Notes under the pieces: model-generated
What the model was told of the DNA's origin: nothing
Databases searched by the model: none
The model's input: the letters and a program-made list of their open reading frames with translations, nothing else
Made by a program: the position numbers and the translations under genes
Shown here: piece by piece, positions 23,633 through 31,819 of the stretch
Position numbering within the stretch: the first letter of the stretch is position 1
Layout: each line of letters opens with the position of its first letter
Source of the DNA: an uncultured Eubacteriales bacterium
Lineage (GTDB): Bacteria > Bacillota > Clostridia > Christensenellales > Aristaeellaceae
Assembly: GCA_902790525.1 (NCBI GenBank)
Contig: CADASI010000001.1
Location: forward strand, 33,647-97,646
DNA: 64,000 nucleotides
Reading direction: 5' to 3'

Positions 23633-23806
23633 ATGAAGCTGAGGATTTGGAAAAGGCATGAGGCGCGCACGACCCAGGCCAGGATCAAGGCCGACAACAT
23701 CCGCAGGAACTACGGACCGAGGATCTTCTTTGGCAGGCCGGTCGCCGACGGGATTCATCATCCGCACGGCAACGACCGGCGACGGATGATCCGGAAGGCA
23801 GGATGA
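23633..23806 (+). CDS. Cassette 5 small basic protein
   Basis: 57 residues, strongly basic: MKLRIWKRHEARTTQARIKA, DNIRRNYGPRIFFGRPVADG, then IHHPHGNDRRRMIRKAG. AAGGAGG precedes the ATG and a leader element lies upstream. Might bind nucleic acid; otherwise nothing recognised. Confidence 0.6.
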   Translation: MKLRIWKRHEARTTQARIKADNIRRNYGPRIFFGRPVADGIHHPHGNDRRRMIRKAG

Positions 23807-23829
23807 TCCATCCGGGCCAGGAATCATCG

Positions 23830-23857
23830 ATCATGCTGAACCCCGATTCAGCATGAT
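23830..23857 (+). terminator. Cassette 5 end hairpin
   Basis: ATCATGCTGAA/TTCAGCATGAT, 11 bp with a CCCCGA loop, followed by TCCGTCTTTCCCC. Strong stem but weak T tract. Confidence 0.6.
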
Positions 23858-23928
23858 TCCGTCTTTCCCCCTGGAGCGGATCGGTGTCATGTCTCGCAAA
23901 AAAGCTTGAATACGCTTCCAAATAGAGC

Positions 23929-23966
23929 TTGTCTTTCGGGGGTGTCTATGGTAACACTCACTCACA
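23929..23966 (+). promoter_or_regulatory. Cassette leader element 6
   Basis: TTGTCT (23929-23934), 17 bp, TAACAC (23952-23957), TCACTCACA. Confidence 0.75.
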
Positions 23967-23990
23967 TAAAAAACGAGGGAGGCACACACC

Positions 23991-24290
23991 ATGAAGCGAG
24001 CCGATTACAACGAATACCTCTACATCCGAAGCGCCGCGCGCCGCTACCGCAGGGAAGGCCGCAGGCCGATCATGTGGCACATCCGCGTAACCTACAGCGC
24101 GGAGCTGAAGCAGAAGATCGACGAGCTCCTCCGAGGCGAAGGCTTCTACCCCTGCAGCGTAGGCGAGCCCAGCACCTGGCGCGGCCAGGGCGATCACATC
24201 ATCTACCTGGCCTACGAAAGCGAAGCTTCCTGGCTGGAGCTGACTACCCCCACGGAACGCGAGCACATCGCGGCAGCGCTCCGGGCATAG
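23991..24290 (+). CDS. Cassette 6 protein A
   Basis: 99 residues, N-terminus basic: KRADYNEYLYIRSAARRYRR, EGRRPIMWHIRVTYSAELKQ, KIDELLRGEGFYPCSVGEPS, GDHIIYLAYESEASWLELTT. Compact alpha/beta protein of unknown family. GGAGG lies before the ATG; first of two genes in cassette 6. Confidence 0.7.
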   Translation: MKRADYNEYLYIRSAARRYRREGRRPIMWHIRVTYSAELKQKIDELLRGEGFYPCSVGEPSTWRGQGDHIIYLAYESEASWLELTTPTEREHIAAALRA

Positions 24291-24324
24291 GCCCGGAGCC
24301 GGATCACGAAAAGGAGGGATTCCC

Positions 24325-24519
24325 ATGACGCAGAACCTCACCATCGGCCAGCAGGTCGAGAATTTCGGCCATATCGCCACGGTCATTGCCTTCCACCCGA
24401 TCACCGGCGATCCGATCCTCCGGGATCAGGACGGCCTCAAATGGCTGGCGGATGCCGCCAAATGCAGGCCCCTGGAGGGCGGGATGATCCACCGGGACGC
24501 CCTGGTGCGGATGGAATAA
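24325..24519 (+). CDS. Cassette 6 protein B
   Basis: 64 residues: LTIGQQVENFGHIATVIAFH, PITGDPILRDQDGLKWLADA, AKCRPLEGG. A short beta-rich protein of a type seen on Clostridia ICEs and phages (GQ.V.NFG..A.V..FH..TGDPIL.D..G.KW.AD..KC). Ribosome site AAAGGAGGG. Function unknown. Confidence 0.75.
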   Translation: MTQNLTIGQQVENFGHIATVIAFHPITGDPILRDQDGLKWLADAAKCRPLEGGMIHRDALVRME

Positions 24520-24529
24520 TCCCGGGATT

Positions 24530-24550
24530 CCGGCCAGCATGGCCGGTTTT
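24530..24550 (+). terminator. Cassette 6 terminator
   Basis: CCGGCC-AGCAT-GGCCGG followed by TTTT, ten bases after the stop. Confidence 0.85.
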
Positions 24551-24588
24551 CCGTGGTTCATTTCTTGAACAAAACTTTCAAAAAGAGC

Positions 24589-24626
24589 TTGTCTTTTCGA
24601 GGTGTCTATGGTAACACTCACTCACA
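24589..24626 (+). promoter_or_regulatory. Cassette leader element 7
   Basis: TTGTCT (24589-24594), 17 bp, TAACAC (24612-24617), TCACTCACA. The preceding TTTCTTGAACAAAACTTTC closely matches the stretch before copy 1. Confidence 0.75.
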
Positions 24627-24650
24627 CTAAAACGAGGGAGGCACCACACC

Positions 24651-24962
24651 ATGAAGAAGACCGTAGAGCAGCTCAACAAGGAATTCCAGGAGATCATGAC
24701 CGCCAATGGCTTCGAGCCCACCAACGAGACAGATTACGCCGGAAATACCCTGTATTCCCGCCGCTGGCAGCGCACCGCGCAGGTATTCATGTATGGCATC
24801 ACCCGCCACGAGTACGAGATCGTGGCGAGCATCAGCTACGGGTACCCGATGATCCGGATGTACGAGGATGGCCGCCAGATTGACCGCCGGGATTACAGCA
24901 GCCCGAAGCGGGCGCTGAACGCCATGAAGGAGATCATCCGCTGCGCCGGATACGAATTCTAA
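24651..24962 (+). CDS. Cassette 7 protein
   Basis: 103 residues: MKKTVEQLNKEFQEIMTANG, YAGNTLYSRRWQRTAQVFMY, GITRHEYEIVASISYGYPMI, SSPKRALNAMKEIIRCAGYE. Helix-beta-helix layout with no recognised domain. GAGGGAGG before the ATG, own leader and own terminator. Confidence 0.7.
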   Translation: MKKTVEQLNKEFQEIMTANGFEPTNETDYAGNTLYSRRWQRTAQVFMYGITRHEYEIVASISYGYPMIRMYEDGRQIDRRDYSSPKRALNAMKEIIRCAGYEF

Positions 24963-24984
24963 GCGCCCTGGAATCCATCCCCGG

Positions 24985-25007
24985 CTGGCCCGCGCGGGCC
25001 AGTTTTT
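24985..25007 (+). terminator. Cassette 7 terminator
   Basis: CTGGCCCG-CG-CGGGCCAG, eight pairs, followed by TTTTT. Confidence 0.9.
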
Positions 25008-25042
25008 CTTGCTCTTTTTTTAAAGTTATTCTTCAAAAAGCC

Positions 25043-25080
25043 TTGTCTTTTCGAGGTGCCTATGATAACACTCACTCACA
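25043..25080 (+). promoter_or_regulatory. Cassette leader element 8
   Basis: TTGTCT (25043-25048), 17 bp, TAACAC (25066-25071), TCACTCACA. Last copy before the packaging genes. Confidence 0.75.
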
Positions 25081-25104
25081 CCAAAGCGAGGGAGGAAATC
25101 GAGT

Positions 25105-25317
25105 ATGTGGATTGAGGGCAAGATCAACGGGTATGAGTATTTCATCAAGCACTTTGACGAGGGATCACAATTCGGCATCAACGGCGGGCGTATTTCCAAG
25201 CTGGCCATCCGGGATCAGAAAGGCCGCTGGGTGGTAAACTACGACCGCGGCTGGGACATCCGCCCCTCCAAGGAAGTCAAGCCGATCTACGACGAACTGA
25301 TCAAGAAGTACAACTGA
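25105..25317 (+). CDS. Cassette 8 small protein
   Basis: 70 residues: MWIEGKINGYEYFIKHFDEG, SQFGINGGRISKLAIRDQKG, VVNYDRGWDI. The pattern W.EG.I.GY.F..KH.(D/E)..S.FGI.GGRISKL....G....NYDRG.D is one I recall from small Clostridia mobile-element proteins. Its function is unknown. GAGGGAGG upstream; terminator seven bases after the stop. Confidence 0.8.
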   Translation: MWIEGKINGYEYFIKHFDEGSQFGINGGRISKLAIRDQKGRWVVNYDRGWDIRPSKEVKPIYDELIKKYN

Positions 25318-25323
25318 ACCCCC

Positions 25324-25344
25324 TGGCCCGCAAGGGCCATTTTT
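25324..25344 (+). terminator. Cassette 8 terminator
   Basis: TGGCCC-GCAA-GGGCCA followed by TTTTT. Confidence 0.9.
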
Positions 25345-25369
25345 AGTCCCATCATGAAAGGAGGGTGGC

Positions 25370-25888
25370 ATGGGGAACAAATACAAACTGACGGATCAGG
25401 GATACGGCGTCGCCTACTTTCAGAGTGGCGGCGCTTTTCTTTTCGATGAACTCGATTTCCCCATGATCCGGGAGCATACCTGGCACCATGGGAAACGCGG
25501 ATATCCGGCGACCCATCATAGGGGAAAGACCGTAGTATTTCATAAAATGCTCTATCCCGGCATAGAGGGCGAGATCGATCACATCAACGGCGACAAGCTG
25601 GACAATCGCCGGAGCAACCTGCGGATCGTCACGCACCAGCAGAACGCCTTCAATCAGAAGCGACGATGCACCAACACCTCAGGATACATCGGCGTCAGCA
25701 ACGTCAAGGATTCCCTGCAGTATGAGGCATACATCCATTATCACGGGCGAAAGCACCATCTGGGCATCTTCGACAGCGCGCGGAACGCGGCACGAACGCG
25801 GGATTGCGTCGCCAAGTTGGTGTTCGGGGAATACGCCCGGCTGAATTTCCCGAAAGCCGGGAAGCGGGGATGTGGGCGGCATGGCTAA
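25370..25888 (+). CDS. HNH-AP2 homing-type endonuclease
   Basis: 172 residues; AGGAGGGTGGC before the ATG. HNH_3 core: GKTVVFHKMLYPGIEGEIDH, INGDKLDNRRSNLRIVTHQQ, NAFNQKRR. An AP2-type DNA-binding domain follows: NTSGYIGVSNVKDSLQYEAY, GRKHHLGIFDSARNAARTRD. This is the usual build of free-standing homing endonucleases. It lies directly upstream of the large terminase and overlaps it by eight bases, a classic insertion place. It is probably a selfish gene, possibly also recruited for packaging. Confidence 0.93.
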   Translation: MGNKYKLTDQGYGVAYFQSGGAFLFDELDFPMIREHTWHHGKRGYPATHHRGKTVVFHKMLYPGIEGEIDHINGDKLDNRRSNLRIVTHQQNAFNQKRRCTNTSGYIGVSNVKDSLQYEAYIHYHGRKHHLGIFDSARNAARTRDCVAKLVFGEYARLNFPKAGKRGCGRHG

Positions 25889-27473
25889 CAGGCATAAGAA
25901 GTGCCGATTTATGCTGCCGACCTCACATTATGACAAGGCGCGCGCGGATCACGCTGTCAACTTCATCCAGTCACTGAAGCACACAAAAGGTATATGGGCC
26001 GGAAAGCCGTTTTTTCTTTTCGATTGGCAGGAGCAGATCATCAGGGATTTGTTCGGAACGATCAAGCCCAACGGATACCGGCAATTCAACACGGCCTTCG
26101 TAGAGATCTGCAAGAAAGCCGGAAAGTCCGAACTGGCCGCCGCCGTGGCTCTGTACATGCTGGCCGGGGATGGTGAGGAAGGCGCGGAAATCTACGGTTG
26201 TGCCAATGACCGACAACAGGCCTCCATTGTGTTCGACGTAGCGAAGGACATGGTTCTCCAATGCCCGGCGCTGTTGAAGCGCGTGAAGATTGTGGAGAGC
26301 CAGAAGCGCATCGTCTACCTGCCTACCCGGTCCATCTACCAGGCGCTCTCCTCCGAGGTCGCCTCGAAATACGGATACAATGTCCACGCCTGTATCTTCG
26401 ACGAATTGCTGGGCCAGCCGAATCGGAAGTTGTTCGACGTCATGACGAAGGGTTCCGGCGCTGCCCGAAAACAGCCACTGAACTTCGTCATTACAACGGC
26501 AGGCTCGGACAAGAATTCCATCTGCTATGAGGTACATTCCAAGGCCATCGATATCCTGGAAGGCAGGAAGCACGATCCCACATTCTATCCGGTCGTGTAT
26601 TCCATTCCCAACGAGGCCGACTGGACCGATCCGAAGGTGTGGAAGGCCGTCAATCCGTCCCTCGGCAAGACGGTGGATTTAGAATACTACAAATCCGCCT
26701 GTGCCTCCGCGCAGCAGAATCCCGCTGAGGAGATGCAGTTCCGGCAGTTCCACCTTTGCCAGTGGACAAACGCGACCACGCGATGGATGCCAATGGACAA
26801 GTGGGACGCCTGCGCGTTTCCCGTCGATCCGGAACACCTGCGCGGGCGCACTTGCTATGGCGGCCTGGACCTCTCGTCCACGACGGATATCACCGCCTTC
26901 GTCCTGGTATTTCCGCCCGAAGATGAGGACGGGAAGTATGAAATCCTCCCTTTCTTCTGGCTGCCGGAAGAATCCATTGATCTGCGCGTGAAGCGGGATC
27001 ATGTTCCTTACGACATCTGGCAGCGCGAGGGCCTGGTATATACCACCGAGGGAAATGTGATCCACTATGGCTTCATCGAGGAATTCATCGAGGAACTCGG
27101 CACCCGATATCACATCGCGGAAATCGCCTTCGACCGCTGGGGCGCGGTTCAAATGACGCAGAACCTGGAAGGGCTGGGCTTTACCGTCGTGCCTTTCGGC
27201 CAGGGCTACAAGGACATGTCGCCACCCACCAAGGAACTGATGAAGCTGGTCCTGGAACAGAAGATTGCCCATAGCGGACACCCTGTACTGCGCTGGATGG
27301 TTGACAATGTCACCATCCGCACCGATCCGGCGGGCAACATCAAGGCGGATAAGGAAAAATCGACCGAGAAAATTGACGGGGCCATCGCAACGATCATGGC
27401 GCTGGATCGGGCGATCCGGCATGAAGGCGACGGCTCCTCGGTATATGACGAAAGGGGTTTGTTGTTCATATGA
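25881..27473 (+). CDS. terL: Terminase large subunit
   Basis: 530 residues. ATPase domain with the deviant Walker A CKKAGKSELAAAVAL (about residue 77) and Walker B CIFDELLGQPNRKLF (about 171); coupling motif NFVITTAGSD. Nuclease domain starts CYGGLDLSSTTDITAFVLVF (first acidic residue), then AEIAFDRWG and a C-terminal DGAIATIMALDRAI. HK97/phage-terminase-1 type. It cuts and pumps DNA into the prohead together with the portal. Start taken at MANRHKKC; a GTG nine bases upstream is also possible. Confidence 0.96.
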   Translation: MANRHKKCRFMLPTSHYDKARADHAVNFIQSLKHTKGIWAGKPFFLFDWQEQIIRDLFGTIKPNGYRQFNTAFVEICKKAGKSELAAAVALYMLAGDGEEGAEIYGCANDRQQASIVFDVAKDMVLQCPALLKRVKIVESQKRIVYLPTRSIYQALSSEVASKYGYNVHACIFDELLGQPNRKLFDVMTKGSGAARKQPLNFVITTAGSDKNSICYEVHSKAIDILEGRKHDPTFYPVVYSIPNEADWTDPKVWKAVNPSLGKTVDLEYYKSACASAQQNPAEEMQFRQFHLCQWTNATTRWMPMDKWDACAFPVDPEHLRGRTCYGGLDLSSTTDITAFVLVFPPEDEDGKYEILPFFWLPEESIDLRVKRDHVPYDIWQREGLVYTTEGNVIHYGFIEEFIEELGTRYHIAEIAFDRWGAVQMTQNLEGLGFTVVPFGQGYKDMSPPTKELMKLVLEQKIAHSGHPVLRWMVDNVTIRTDPAGNIKADKEKSTEKIDGAIATIMALDRAIRHEGDGSSVYDERGLLFI

Positions 27474-28753
27474 GTGTGTTCAAGAATCTGTTTCGGGCGC
27501 GGGACAAGCCCGGCAGCAAGCCGGCGGTCTCCGATTCCCTGAACGGAAGCGCATATTCCTTCCTGTTCGGCGGCACCGTCGCAGGGAAGAACGTCAATGA
27601 ACGCTCGGCCATGCAGATGTCGGCGGTATATGCCTGCGTGCGCATCCTGGCCGAGGCAATTGCCGCGCTGCCGCTGCATTTCTACCAGTACAACGCCATG
27701 GGCGGCAAGGAAAAAGCCCTGGGTCATCCGCTGTATGCCATCCTCCACGACGAGCCGAATCCGGAAATGACGGCTTTCTCTTTCAGGGAAACCCTCATGA
27801 CCCACCTGCTCCTGTGGGGGAACGCTTTCGCACAAATCATCCGAAATGGGCGAGGTGAGGTCCTCGGCCTCTATCCGCTGATGCCGGATCGAATGACGGT
27901 GGATCGGGATGCCCGTGGGCGCATTTATTACACATATACCCGGTCGGATTCAGATGGCAACACCCTCGGGAAGCAGTCTTCTGTGCTATTGATGCCGGAG
28001 GATGTTTTTCATATCCCTGGCCTCGGCTTTGATGGCCTCGTGGGTTATAGTCCCATCGCCATGGCAAAGCAGGCGGTGGGCCTGGGACTTGCCTGCGACG
28101 AATACGGCGCAGCCTTCTACCAGAACGGCGCGCAGCCGGGCGGTGTGCTGGAGCATCCGGGCGTCGTGAAGAATCCCCAGCGGGTCCGGGATTCCTGGAA
28201 TGCGATCTATCAGGGCGCGCGCAACGCACACAAGATCGCCATCCTAGAAGAGGGCATGTCGTACAAGCCCATCACGATTAATCCGCAGGAGGCACAATTT
28301 CTGGAGACGCGCAAGTACCAGATCGACGAGATTGCGCGCATATTCCGCGTTCCTCCCCACATGGTGGGGGACTTGGAAAAATCCTCGTTTTCGAACATCG
28401 AGCAACAGTCCCTGGAATTCGTGAAGTACACGCTGGCCCCATGGATCTCCCGCTGGGAGCAGACGATCCATAGGACGCTGCTGCTGCCATCGGAGAAGCC
28501 ACAGTTTTTCGCGCGATTCAATGTGGAGGGGCTGCTTCGCGGCGACTATCAGTCCCGCATGAGTGGATATGCCGTGGCCAGGCAGAATGGCTGGATGAGC
28601 GCCAACGACATCCGGGAACTCGAAAACCTTGACCGTATTCCGGCAGAGGCCGGAGGCGATCTGTACCTCATCAACGGCAACATGACCAGGCTGGAAGATG
28701 CCGGGATCTTTGCCGCTGATTTCCCCAAGACCGACAAGGAGGTCGAAACTTGA
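27470..28753 (+). CDS. Portal protein, HK97 family
   Basis: 427 residues; start overlaps the terL stop by four bases (ATGA). Typical features: QMSAVYACVRILAEAIAALP, HPLYAILHDEPNPEMTAFSF, LLLWGNAFAQIIRNGRGEVL, LYPLMPDRMTVDRDARGRIY, DEIARIFRVPPHMVGDLEKS, FSNIEQQSLEFVKYTLAPWI. Forms the dodecameric ring at the DNA entry vertex. Order terL-portal-protease-capsid is standard. Confidence 0.96.
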   Translation: MSVFKNLFRARDKPGSKPAVSDSLNGSAYSFLFGGTVAGKNVNERSAMQMSAVYACVRILAEAIAALPLHFYQYNAMGGKEKALGHPLYAILHDEPNPEMTAFSFRETLMTHLLLWGNAFAQIIRNGRGEVLGLYPLMPDRMTVDRDARGRIYYTYTRSDSDGNTLGKQSSVLLMPEDVFHIPGLGFDGLVGYSPIAMAKQAVGLGLACDEYGAAFYQNGAQPGGVLEHPGVVKNPQRVRDSWNAIYQGARNAHKIAILEEGMSYKPITINPQEAQFLETRKYQIDEIARIFRVPPHMVGDLEKSSFSNIEQQSLEFVKYTLAPWISRWEQTIHRTLLLPSEKPQFFARFNVEGLLRGDYQSRMSGYAVARQNGWMSANDIRELENLDRIPAEAGGDLYLINGNMTRLEDAGIFAADFPKTDKEVET

Positions 28754-29601
28754 AGAAATTCTGGAACTGGGTTCGGGATGAAACCGAACCGCAGGAGCGC
28801 ACACTGCGCCTGGAGGGCACCATCGCCGAGGAAAGCTGGTTCGATGATGATATCACCCCGGCCATCTTCCGCGAGGAACTGTTCGCGGATGCCGGTCCCA
28901 TCACGGTGTGGATCAACTCGCCGGGCGGCGATTGCGTCGCGGCTGCACAAATCTACAATATGCTCATGGACTATCCCCATGACATCACGGTGAAGGTGGA
29001 CGGCATCGCGGCCAGCGCGGCTTCGGTCATCGCCATGGCCGGGACCCGCGTCATCATGACGCCAGTCTCTCTCATGATGATCCACAATCCGCTGACCGTT
29101 GCCATGGGCGACAGCGATGAAATGCGCCGGGCCATCCAGCTGCTGGACGAGGTGAAGGAGAGCATCCTCAACGCCTATGAGATCAAGACCGGCCTTTCGA
29201 GGGCACGCCTTTCCCATCTCATGGACGGCGAGACGTGGATGAACGCGAAGAAGGCGCTGGAGCTCGGCTTCTGCGACGAGATCGCATTCCAACCCCAGGC
29301 GGAGGAACCGGTGGAAAACAGCTTCACCTTTTCCCGCCGGGCCGTGACCAATTGCCTGATGGACAAGCTCCGCGCGCGGATGGAAAGCCTGCGTGCCATA
29401 AGCGCGGGCACCCACGGCACAGCCGATCCGACAGCCGAACCTGTGGCGGATCAGCCTGAACCCTCTGAACCTGATACATTCAATTCTGCGAACGCGGAGC
29501 CTCCGAAGCCGGAAGCACCGCGTTTCGTCGTTTCGGACAATGATCCGAAAATGCAACTCATTCGCTATCAACTACTCTGGGAGGGACTTCCACATGAATA
29601 G
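28750..29601 (+). CDS. ClpP-like prohead protease
   Basis: 283 residues from a TTG start that overlaps the portal stop and has AAGGAGG seven bases upstream. ClpP fold: ITVWINSPGGDCVAAAQIYN, VKVDGIAASAASVIAMAG with probable nucleophile Ser89, LMMIHNPLT with His112, and NAYEIKTGLSRARLSHLMDG. Acts in capsid maturation by cleaving scaffold or capsid N-termini. The C-terminal 80 residues are low-complexity (Pro, Glu, Ala), as often seen. Confidence 0.94.
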   Translation: MKKFWNWVRDETEPQERTLRLEGTIAEESWFDDDITPAIFREELFADAGPITVWINSPGGDCVAAAQIYNMLMDYPHDITVKVDGIAASAASVIAMAGTRVIMTPVSLMMIHNPLTVAMGDSDEMRRAIQLLDEVKESILNAYEIKTGLSRARLSHLMDGETWMNAKKALELGFCDEIAFQPQAEEPVENSFTFSRRAVTNCLMDKLRARMESLRAISAGTHGTADPTAEPVADQPEPSEPDTFNSANAEPPKPEAPRFVVSDNDPKMQLIRYQLLWEGLPHE

Positions 29602-30808
29602 GATTCTGGAACTGCGCGAAAAGCGCGCAAAGCTGTGGGATGCCGCCAAGGCATTCCTGGATACCCATCGTGCCGCCGACGATACCATGACCGCCGAAGA
29701 CCACGCCACCTATCAGCGCATGGAGGACGAGGTGATCGATCTCGGCAAGCAGATCGAGAGCCTGGAGCGCCGGGCCGCCATCGAGAGCGAGATGGCCAGA
29801 CCCGTCAACACTCCGATCACCGACCGCCCGGATACCGCGCCGAAGCCCGAGAAGCAGGGCCTGGCCTCGGATGCCTACCGCGAGGCCTTCTGGACCGCCA
29901 TGCGCGGCAACAAGATCACCTCGGAGATCTTCAATTCCCTGCAGATCGGTACCGATTCCAAGGGCGGCTATCTCGTGCCCGACGAGTATCAGCGCACCCT
30001 GATCGAAGCCCTGGAGGATCAGAACATCATCCGCGGCCTGGCCCATGTGATCACCACGTCCTCCGGCGACCGCAAGATCCCCGTCGTGGCGAGCAAGGGC
30101 ACCGCGTCTTGGATCGATGAGGAGGCGCAGTATCCCGAGAGCGACAACGCCTTCAACCTGATCTCCATTGGCGCGTTCAAGCTGGCGACCATGATCAAGG
30201 TGTCGGAAGAGCTGCTCAACGACTCCGTATTCGACATCCCCACCTATATTGCCCGCGAATTCGCCCGCCGCGTGGGTGCCGCCGAAGAGGAAGCCTTCAT
30301 CTCCGGCAACGGCTCCGGCAAGCCCCTCGGCCTTCTGGCCGCGACCGGCGGCGCGGAAACCGGCGTCACCACCGCCAGCGCCACCGCGGTCACGCTGGAT
30401 GAGGTCATGGACCTGTTCTACTCCCTGCGCGCGCCTTATCGCCGGAACGCCGTGTTCATCATGAACGACAACACGATCAAGGCGATCCGGAAGCTGAAGA
30501 ACCAGACCGGGGACTACCTGTGGCAGCCCTCGGTGCAGGTTGGCCAGCCCGACCGCCTGCTGGGGCGTCCCATCTATACCTCGACTTTCATGCCGGAGAT
30601 TGCGGCTGGTGCCAAGGCCATCCTGTTCGGCGACCTTTCCTACTACTGGATTGCGGACCGCACGAGCCGGACCTTCAAGCGCCTGGACGAACTCTATGCG
30701 CCCACCGGCCAGGTCGGTTTCCTCGGCGCTGAGCGCGTGGATGGCAAGCTCATCCTGCCTGAGGCGGTCAAGGTCCTGGCGATGAAGGCCGCGAACGGCG
30801 GCACCTGA
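29594..30808 (+). CDS. Major capsid protein, HK97 fold
   Basis: 404 residues; GGGAGG upstream, eight-base overlap with the protease. N-terminal helical delta domain (LELREKRAKLWDAAKAFLDT, QIESLERRAAIESEMA), then the capsid core: GTDSKGGYLVPDEYQRTLIE, LEDQNIIRGLAHVITTSSGD, KIPVVASKGTASWIDEEAQY, FISGNGSGKPLGLLAATGGA, and end YAPTGQVGFLGAERVDGKLI. The boundary near residue 90-110 is a plausible protease cleavage region. Confidence 0.96.
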   Translation: MNRILELREKRAKLWDAAKAFLDTHRAADDTMTAEDHATYQRMEDEVIDLGKQIESLERRAAIESEMARPVNTPITDRPDTAPKPEKQGLASDAYREAFWTAMRGNKITSEIFNSLQIGTDSKGGYLVPDEYQRTLIEALEDQNIIRGLAHVITTSSGDRKIPVVASKGTASWIDEEAQYPESDNAFNLISIGAFKLATMIKVSEELLNDSVFDIPTYIAREFARRVGAAEEEAFISGNGSGKPLGLLAATGGAETGVTTASATAVTLDEVMDLFYSLRAPYRRNAVFIMNDNTIKAIRKLKNQTGDYLWQPSVQVGQPDRLLGRPIYTSTFMPEIAAGAKAILFGDLSYYWIADRTSRTFKRLDELYAPTGQVGFLGAERVDGKLILPEAVKVLAMKAANGGT

Positions 30809-31104
30809 TGCCCATGATCGTCAGCCTCGAAGAACTGAAGGCCCACCTGCGCATCCAGACTGATGAAGAGGATACGCTCCTCACGTCGCTGCTTGCGCAG
30901 GCGCAGGAGGCTGCGGAGAACTATTGCCGGGCGGATTTCCATTCCATGGACGATCCGCCCGAGACCGTCCGCCTGGCCGTGCTGCTGATGGCTTCGCACT
31001 TCTATGAATGCCGGGATTCGTCCGACCGCAGTGCATATAACACGATGATTCGCGCTTTCCAGGCGCTGCTGTACCCAAACCGCACCGTTGAAGATATGTT
31101 TTAA
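30808..31104 (+). CDS. Head-tail connector, gp6-like
   Basis: 98 residues: IVSLEELKAHLRIQTDEEDT, LLTSLLAQAQEAAENYCRAD, FHSMDDPPETVRLAVLLMAS. All-helical HK97 gp6-type connector that sits under the portal. Starts on the last base of the capsid stop codon. Confidence 0.92.
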   Translation: MPMIVSLEELKAHLRIQTDEEDTLLTSLLAQAQEAAENYCRADFHSMDDPPETVRLAVLLMASHFYECRDSSDRSAYNTMIRAFQALLYPNRTVEDMF

Positions 31105-31142
31105 TTTGGCTTCCCAAAGTGCAGCAACGGGAGGTGATGCCT

Positions 31143-31478
31143 ATGTCCGGCCCGCATCCGGGCCAGCTGCGGCACATGGTGACGATCGGCCAGACTGTGA
31201 ATGCCATCAACGAAAACGGATACCCGGCTGAGACCGATGCCGTCGTCTGCCGTGTCTGGGCCGCCATCCAGGATGAATCCTCCGGATACACCCATACCGG
31301 CGACGCCGACAACGCCGAGCGTGGATTGCGCTTCGTGATCCGATGGCGCGGTGATATCCGCCCCGGAATGTGGGTGTTGTGGCGGGACGAAAAGCAGCGG
31401 ATCACGAAGCTCGGCGAGTTCGATTTCAAGCGCCGCTATCTGGAGCTCGTCACGGAATCCAACAAGGGGGTGAGCTGA
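31143..31478 (+). CDS. Head-tail joining protein (phage_H_T_join type)
   Basis: 111 residues from the ATG following GGGAGGTGATGCCT. Beta-barrel stopper: GQLRHMVTIGQTVNAINENG, VVCRVWAAIQDESSGYTHTG, GLRFVIRWRGDIRPGMWVLW, FDFKRRYLELVTES. It closes the head after packaging and binds the tail. Confidence 0.88.
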   Translation: MSGPHPGQLRHMVTIGQTVNAINENGYPAETDAVVCRVWAAIQDESSGYTHTGDADNAERGLRFVIRWRGDIRPGMWVLWRDEKQRITKLGEFDFKRRYLELVTESNKGVS

Positions 31479-31479
31479 T

Positions 31480-31818
31480 ATGCGGCAGGTACAGGACGCT
31501 CTCCGGCCTACCGGCATCTCGGCCTTTGCAGGAGCCTGGAAGCCGACAGTGGAACATCCCGAAGCACCGGAGCGCTATATCGTATACACCACCATGAGGA
31601 CCGAGGACGAGCATTGGGACGACGCATACCGGAATTATCGGGTGTATGTCTATCTCAATCTCTGGATCATGGACGATCCCACCGAATCTGCGCGCGCCAT
31701 CCGCGAAGCCATGCATGCGGCGGGATTTTCCATGTCCGATGAACGCGACAGCTATAACGCTGATACCCGCCAGACGCTAATCGCCTGGACGTGGGTCGGC
31801 AGTCTGGAGGCGGATTGA
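31480..31818 (+). CDS. Tail terminator/completion protein (DUF3168-like)
   Basis: 112 residues: VQDALRPTGISAFAGAWKPT, ERYIVYTTMRTEDEHWDDAY, RNYRVYVYLNLWIMDDPTES, ARAIREAMHAAGFSMSDERD. The YIVY......D......Y...V.L......P......I...M..AGF pattern is that of tail completion proteins in HK97-like phages. Positioned before the gp10-type protein. Confidence 0.8.
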   Translation: MRQVQDALRPTGISAFAGAWKPTVEHPEAPERYIVYTTMRTEDEHWDDAYRNYRVYVYLNLWIMDDPTESARAIREAMHAAGFSMSDERDSYNADTRQTLIAWTWVGSLEAD

Positions 31819-31819
31819 T

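Noticed and set aside
21478-25080. Repeated 38-bp elements as a CRISPR array
   Set aside because: Intervals are hundreds of bases and contain genes; no short spacers and no cas genes.
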